A stretch of 64,000 bases of DNA. Source: Fontibacter flavus (GTDB lineage: Bacteria > Bacteroidota > Bacteroidia > Cytophagales > Cyclobacteriaceae). Both the position numbers and the translations under genes were made by a program. The notes beneath the pieces are model-generated. The model saw only the letters and a list, made by a program, of their open reading frames with translations. It did no database searches and was not told where the DNA came from. Positions 61,143-64,000 of the stretch are shown in pieces. Positions within the stretch are counted from its first letter, which is position 1. Every line of letters begins with the position of its first letter. Where the stretch lies: assembly GCF_042432905.1 (NCBI RefSeq), contig NZ_JBHLWI010000029.1, positions 1 to 64,000 on the forward strand, given 5' to 3'.

Positions 61143-62939
61143 ATGCCCGAATCATTTACTTCTGTTCATAGTTTCCATATTCCTGTTATGGGATTGGGTT
61201 TTACTGTTGATTCACCATTAAAAGTCGCGAAATTTGGCATTTCTTCTGTCGTGTCCATTATGGATGATCACTTATTGGAGGAAATGCGTAGATTATATAG
61301 CAGAAAACTCGCTGTTCCCTATATCCCAATTGATGATAAAATGGAGGACTATAGGGCAAAAAGAATTACTGCGTACCTGAATTTGCTGCATGATGAAGTA
61401 ATCAGGCAAATAGAAGCCATCAAGTCTCAGGATTTTGAGACTGGAAAGGATATCGAGCAATATTTTGAGCTACTGCCCAATTCCCATCCATCCAAAAAAA
61501 TGTATCATCAAATGCTACAATCACAGGGAAATGAAAAACGGGAACTGCAGGCTCTTTTAAAGCGATCTGTTCTTCCGGGGAACATTGATGTCAATATCAT
61601 GACCAAGGTAGATAAGATTAATTTTGACAATGAAGGTAATGAGTTGCCAAGGGAATATTCTGATGCTTTGTCTGCCTTAAGGGGATTTGCCAATAGTAAG
61701 GTTAATGGATCAGTGGTGTTTTCAGCTGGGATGAATCCGGCTCTTTTCAGTTATGCGGAGCAGTTTGCGGATTTTTTTCCAGATGCAAACGGAAAGATCA
61801 AAAAAGGAATCATCCTGAAAGTCTCTGATTATAGGTCAGCATTGATACAAGGTAGATTCTTGGCCAAAAAAGGTCTTTGGGTGTCAGAATTCAGGATTGA
61901 ATCAGGACTCAATTGTGGAGGTCATGCTTTTGCTACTGATGGCTTGTTGATTGGCCCCATTTTGGAAGAGTTTAAAACGAATAGAGATACTCTCACCCAA
62001 ACACTTTGGACCAGTTGTCAGCAGGTTTTACAGGAAAAGGGAATGCCTGAAATGCCAGCTGGTTTAAAACCAAAAATAACTTACCAAGGCGGTATAGGCA
62101 ATGCCCGTGAAAACCAGTTTCTGATGGAATATTATGAGTTGGATGGCACTGGTTGGGGCAGCCCATTTTTACTTGTTCCAGAAGCTACAAGTGTGGACGA
62201 AGATACTTTGCAGAGATTAATCAATGCCAGGAAATCAGATTTTTATCTGAGTCATGCTTCTCCGCTAGGTATTCCGTTTAATAATCTCCGAAACAGTAGT
62301 GGAGAGGATCAAAGAAAGGCCAGGATTGCAAAAAACAGACCGGGAAGCCCTTGTTATAAAAAATTCCTGACATTTAGTACTGAATTTTCAGATAAGGCCA
62401 TCTGCACGGCTTCCAGGGAATACCAAAACCTGAAAATCAAAAAATTCGAAGCCGGAGAAACGACCAAACGGGAACTCGATGAAGTGCTGGCAAAAGACTG
62501 TCTTTGTGAAGGATTGAGCGCTCCTGCTATATTGAATGCGGGAGGAACACCTAAGCGGAATTTGAATGCGGTAACCATTTGTCCAGGACCTAACCTTGCT
62601 TATTTCAAAGGTATATTCAGTCTTAAAGAGATGGTAGACCATATTTATGGAAAAATCAACCTTAATCTTGACCCTGAAAGACCCCATGTATTCATTAAAG
62701 AACTTCAACTTTATGTTCAGCACTTAAAAGTAGAAATAGAAAAAACCATTCCTGAAAAGACTGCCAAATACGAATCTTACATTGAAAAATTCAAAAAGAA
62801 TCTGCAGGATGGGATTCAATATTACCAAGAGTTGTCAGAGCAGATTTCTTTGGATACAGAGGAGATTTTGGACAAGATGAAAGTTCAGCTGGAAGGTATA
62901 AAAGAGGAAATTCAAGGCCTGGTTCCACAACTCACCTAA
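61143..62939 (+). CDS. Large protein of unknown function, probable enzyme
   Basis: A 598-residue soluble protein without a signal peptide. I do not recognise its family. The middle contains strand/helix alternation that could be a TIM barrel (KGIILKVSDYRSALIQGRFL, VSEFRIESGLNCGGHAFATD, KITYQGGIGNARENQFL). A later part has several Cys (GSPCYKKFL, AICTASREY, KDCLCEGL, VTICPGPN) that might bind a cluster, and the C-terminal ~100 residues form a coiled coil. It begins after an Fnr-type box and is 13 bases before a QueD/PTPS homologue, so it is probably induced without oxygen. A flavin or Fe-S enzyme is a guess. Confidence 0.8.
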   Translation: MPESFTSVHSFHIPVMGLGFTVDSPLKVAKFGISSVVSIMDDHLLEEMRRLYSRKLAVPYIPIDDKMEDYRAKRITAYLNLLHDEVIRQIEAIKSQDFETGKDIEQYFELLPNSHPSKKMYHQMLQSQGNEKRELQALLKRSVLPGNIDVNIMTKVDKINFDNEGNELPREYSDALSALRGFANSKVNGSVVFSAGMNPALFSYAEQFADFFPDANGKIKKGIILKVSDYRSALIQGRFLAKKGLWVSEFRIESGLNCGGHAFATDGLLIGPILEEFKTNRDTLTQTLWTSCQQVLQEKGMPEMPAGLKPKITYQGGIGNARENQFLMEYYELDGTGWGSPFLLVPEATSVDEDTLQRLINARKSDFYLSHASPLGIPFNNLRNSSGEDQRKARIAKNRPGSPCYKKFLTFSTEFSDKAICTASREYQNLKIKKFEAGETTKRELDEVLAKDCLCEGLSAPAILNAGGTPKRNLNAVTICPGPNLAYFKGIFSLKEMVDHIYGKINLNLDPERPHVFIKELQLYVQHLKVEIEKTIPEKTAKYESYIEKFKKNLQDGIQYYQELSEQISLDTEEILDKMKVQLEGIKEEIQGLVPQLT

Positions 62940-62952
62940 TGTTCTAAAATCA

Positions 62953-63363
62953 ATGTTGAGCATTACCAAAATTTTCACCTTTGAAACTGCCCATAGAATC
63001 AGTTCCTATCTAGGGGCCTGCCAGCATATTCATGGGCACAGTTATAAATTGCACGTTACCATCACAGGAGAGGAAGTTGGAGAAGATGACATGTTATTGG
63101 ATTTCAAAATTCTCAAGCAAATAGTCAAAGATGTCATCGTAGATCCCATAGACCATGCCATCATGCTCAAAAGGAATGAGGTGAATGAACGGGATTTTGG
63201 AAAAATGGAGGAAAAAATATTCTGGATGGCTTCGGAACCAACAGCTGAGAGAATGTTGGAATGGATGGCGAATCAACTCCAACAAAAATTGCCCAACCAA
63301 ATCCATTTAAAAAGACTGAGGTTATTTGAAACTGAAAATTCTTTTGCAGAATGGGAAAAATAA
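62953..63363 (+). CDS. 6-carboxy-/6-pyruvoyl-tetrahydropterin synthase family protein (QueD-like)
   Basis: A 136-residue protein of the PTPS/QueD T-fold: FTFETAHRISSYLGACQHIH with HGHSYKLHVTI. The motif C-x3-HGH contains the catalytic Cys and two zinc His; the third is the H in FETAHR. LLDFKILKQIVKDVI and DPIDHAIML are family segments, and RLFETENSFAEW carries the substrate-binding Glu. It turns dihydroneopterin triphosphate into a tetrahydropterin, usually for queuosine. Its pairing with the unknown 598-residue gene suggests another pterin use. Confidence 0.9.
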   Translation: MLSITKIFTFETAHRISSYLGACQHIHGHSYKLHVTITGEEVGEDDMLLDFKILKQIVKDVIVDPIDHAIMLKRNEVNERDFGKMEEKIFWMASEPTAERMLEWMANQLQQKLPNQIHLKRLRLFETENSFAEWEK

Positions 63364-63367
63364 TAAA

Positions 63368-63381
63368 AGATATATTTGTCC
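63368..63381 (+). promoter_or_regulatory. GATA-N4-TGTC palindrome after the PTPS gene
   Basis: AGATATATTTGTCC fits the shared pattern. It is 5 bases after the PTPS stop and about 100 bases before the ScdA_N gene, with a terminator between. Confidence 0.45.
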
Positions 63382-63416
63382 GATAATAAAGTATTCGTAT
63401 CTTTGAATTGTTACAC

Positions 63417-63438
63417 AAGGGAGTCAAATGGCTCCCTT
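63417..63438 (+). terminator. Terminator after the PTPS gene
   Basis: AAGGGAG (63417-63423) pairs with CTCCCTT (63432-63438), followed by TT and an A-rich tract. Confidence 0.75.
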
Positions 63439-63455
63439 TTCAAAAAACATATAAA

Positions 63456-63469
63456 GGATAAAATTATCC
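63456..63469 (+). promoter_or_regulatory. GATA-N4-TATC perfect palindrome before the ScdA_N gene
   Basis: GGATAAAATTATCC lies within a 20-bp perfect inverted repeat (AAAGGATAA/TTATCCTTT). It ends 13 bases before the start codon, covering the ribosome-binding region, as expected for a repressor site. Confidence 0.6.
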
Positions 63470-63482
63470 TTTAATATACTTC

Positions 63483-63689
63483 ATGTTTATGAAAAGTTTC
63501 GAAGAATTCTCCTTACGGGAAATAATGCAGGCAGATTCAAGAGCAGAAAGTGTATTTCGTTCTATTGGAGTCAATACCATGTTGGAAAAGGAAAAAACAG
63601 TGAAGGAAATATGCACGAACTACCTCATTCACCCGGAAGAGGTATTGGACCAAATAGTGGAAGAGCTTTATAAATATTCTTATAGATAG
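63483..63689 (+). CDS. Stand-alone ScdA_N-like domain without the CC motif
   Basis: A 68-residue protein resembling the N-terminal domain of Ric: FSLREIMQADSRAESVFRSI, then GVNTMLEKEKTVKEIC. In Ric the matching position reads GVDFCCNG; the paired Cys are absent, leaving one Cys near the end. The start is ATG 63483 or 63489. The role may be regulation or partner binding in the NO response, and the strong upstream palindrome supports that. It is 18 bases before a membrane-protein gene. Confidence 0.7.
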   Translation: MFMKSFEEFSLREIMQADSRAESVFRSIGVNTMLEKEKTVKEICTNYLIHPEEVLDQIVEELYKYSYR

Positions 63690-63707
63690 AATCAAAAAAA
63701 TATAACC

Positions 63708-64000
63708 ATGAAGGCTCTAAAACCAATCTATTTGTTTCCATTTGTCCTGATAGCTTTAGTCACAGGAATGGTTGGAGGGTGGATCCGCATTGGCTATACT
63801 GAAATTGCAATATCAGGATCAGCTGCCAATCATGGTATCTTAATGGTCGGAGGATTTTTAGGCACCTTGATTTCTTTAGAGAGAGCCATGGTGATGAGGC
63901 ATAAGGTTTGGTTAGTTGTTCCGTTGATAAGTGGATTATCCATCCCGGTTTTGTTGTTGCTGGGATGGCCCACTTTCGGAATAGCTATGATGTTGTCTGC
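63708..64000 (+). CDS. Membrane protein, partial at window end (possible NnrS-like)
   Basis: A frame from ATG 63708 runs off the window (97 codons seen). It shows three hydrophobic helices: YLFPFVLIALVTGMVGGWI, GILMVGGFLGTLISLERAMV and VWLVVPLISGLSIPVLLLLG. NnrS and related membrane proteins are common in denitrification clusters and share an HG..MVGGFLGTLI-like segment in my memory, but the assignment is tentative. It follows the ScdA_N gene in the same direction. Confidence 0.6.
   Translation, partial: MKALKPIYLFPFVLIALVTGMVGGWIRIGYTEIAISGSAANHGILMVGGFLGTLISLERAMVMRHKVWLVVPLISGLSIPVLLLLGWPTFGIAMMLS

Overview
The window looks like the chromosome of a Bacteroidota bacterium, most likely a Cytophagales/Cyclobacteriaceae-type marine or sediment heterotroph. 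The evidence is a SusC/SusD pair with a glycoside hydrolase family 16 (GH16) laminarinase-like enzyme, a propeller/Y_Y_Y/LuxR regulator, many short lipoprotein signal peptides, AT-rich intergenic DNA, and TAnnTTTG-like promoter elements. No rRNA, tRNA, CRISPR array or insertion sequence was recognised. The taxonomic call is inference.

Region 1 (0.1-7.6 kb, minus strand) is a compact seven-gene operon. In transcription order it encodes a PqqD-like protein, an ATP-grasp enzyme, a fold-III PLP decarboxylase, a urea-transporter/M23-peptidase fusion, a TPR plus beta-barrel protein, a TPR protein and a small cytochrome c. I do not know a described pathway with this content, so it is one of the two best candidates for an undescribed system. 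Region 2 (7.7-14.1 kb) is a TetR-controlled RND efflux operon with two matching operator-like palindromes. Region 3 (14.2-17.5 kb) holds a DUF1905/YdeI-like protein, an ECF sigma factor with a four-TM partner, an alpha/beta hydrolase and a nitroreductase. Region 4 (17.5-28.5 kb) is a polysaccharide utilisation locus: a divergent membrane-tethered regulator, then susC, susD, a lipoprotein with an internal duplication, and GH16. It ends at a strong bidirectional terminator. Region 5 (28.5-33.1 kb) carries assorted enzymes.

Region 6 (33.5-64 kb) is dominated by nitrogen-oxide respiration and its stress response. It contains an Rrf2 regulator with the Ric iron-sulfur repair protein and a hemerythrin. 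A block of housekeeping and unknown genes follows. Next come nirK (copper nitrite reductase fused to cytochrome c) with an FGE-fold protein and SCO, an HPP-family membrane protein, a Cys-rich Crp/Fnr regulator, norC-norB-norQ-norD with a hemerythrin-PAS protein and norE/norF-like genes, a second Rrf2 regulator, and a separate quinol-type NO reductase. The region ends with anaerobic ribonucleotide reductase genes, a DNA repair protein, an unrecognised 598-residue protein with a QueD/PTPS homologue, and a stand-alone ScdA_N-like domain.

Three recurring DNA motifs tie region 6 together. TGA-N6-TCA (Fnr type) occurs before nirK, fnr/norC, nrdD and the 598-residue gene. GATA-N4-TGTC-like palindromes occur around rrf2/ric, norC, nrdD/UDG and the ScdA_N gene. 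TTAAGA inverted repeats occur before the second rrf2 and the quinol-type NO reductase. Together they suggest layered control by low oxygen and NO.

The clearest structural oddity is nrdD. Its reading frame stops before the glycyl-radical motif. That motif (RVMGY followed by HRPVESFNIGKKGEH) lies in a separate 54-codon frame starting with an ATG inside the nrdD 3' end and overlapping the nrdG start. This is either a genuinely split radical enzyme or a frameshift.
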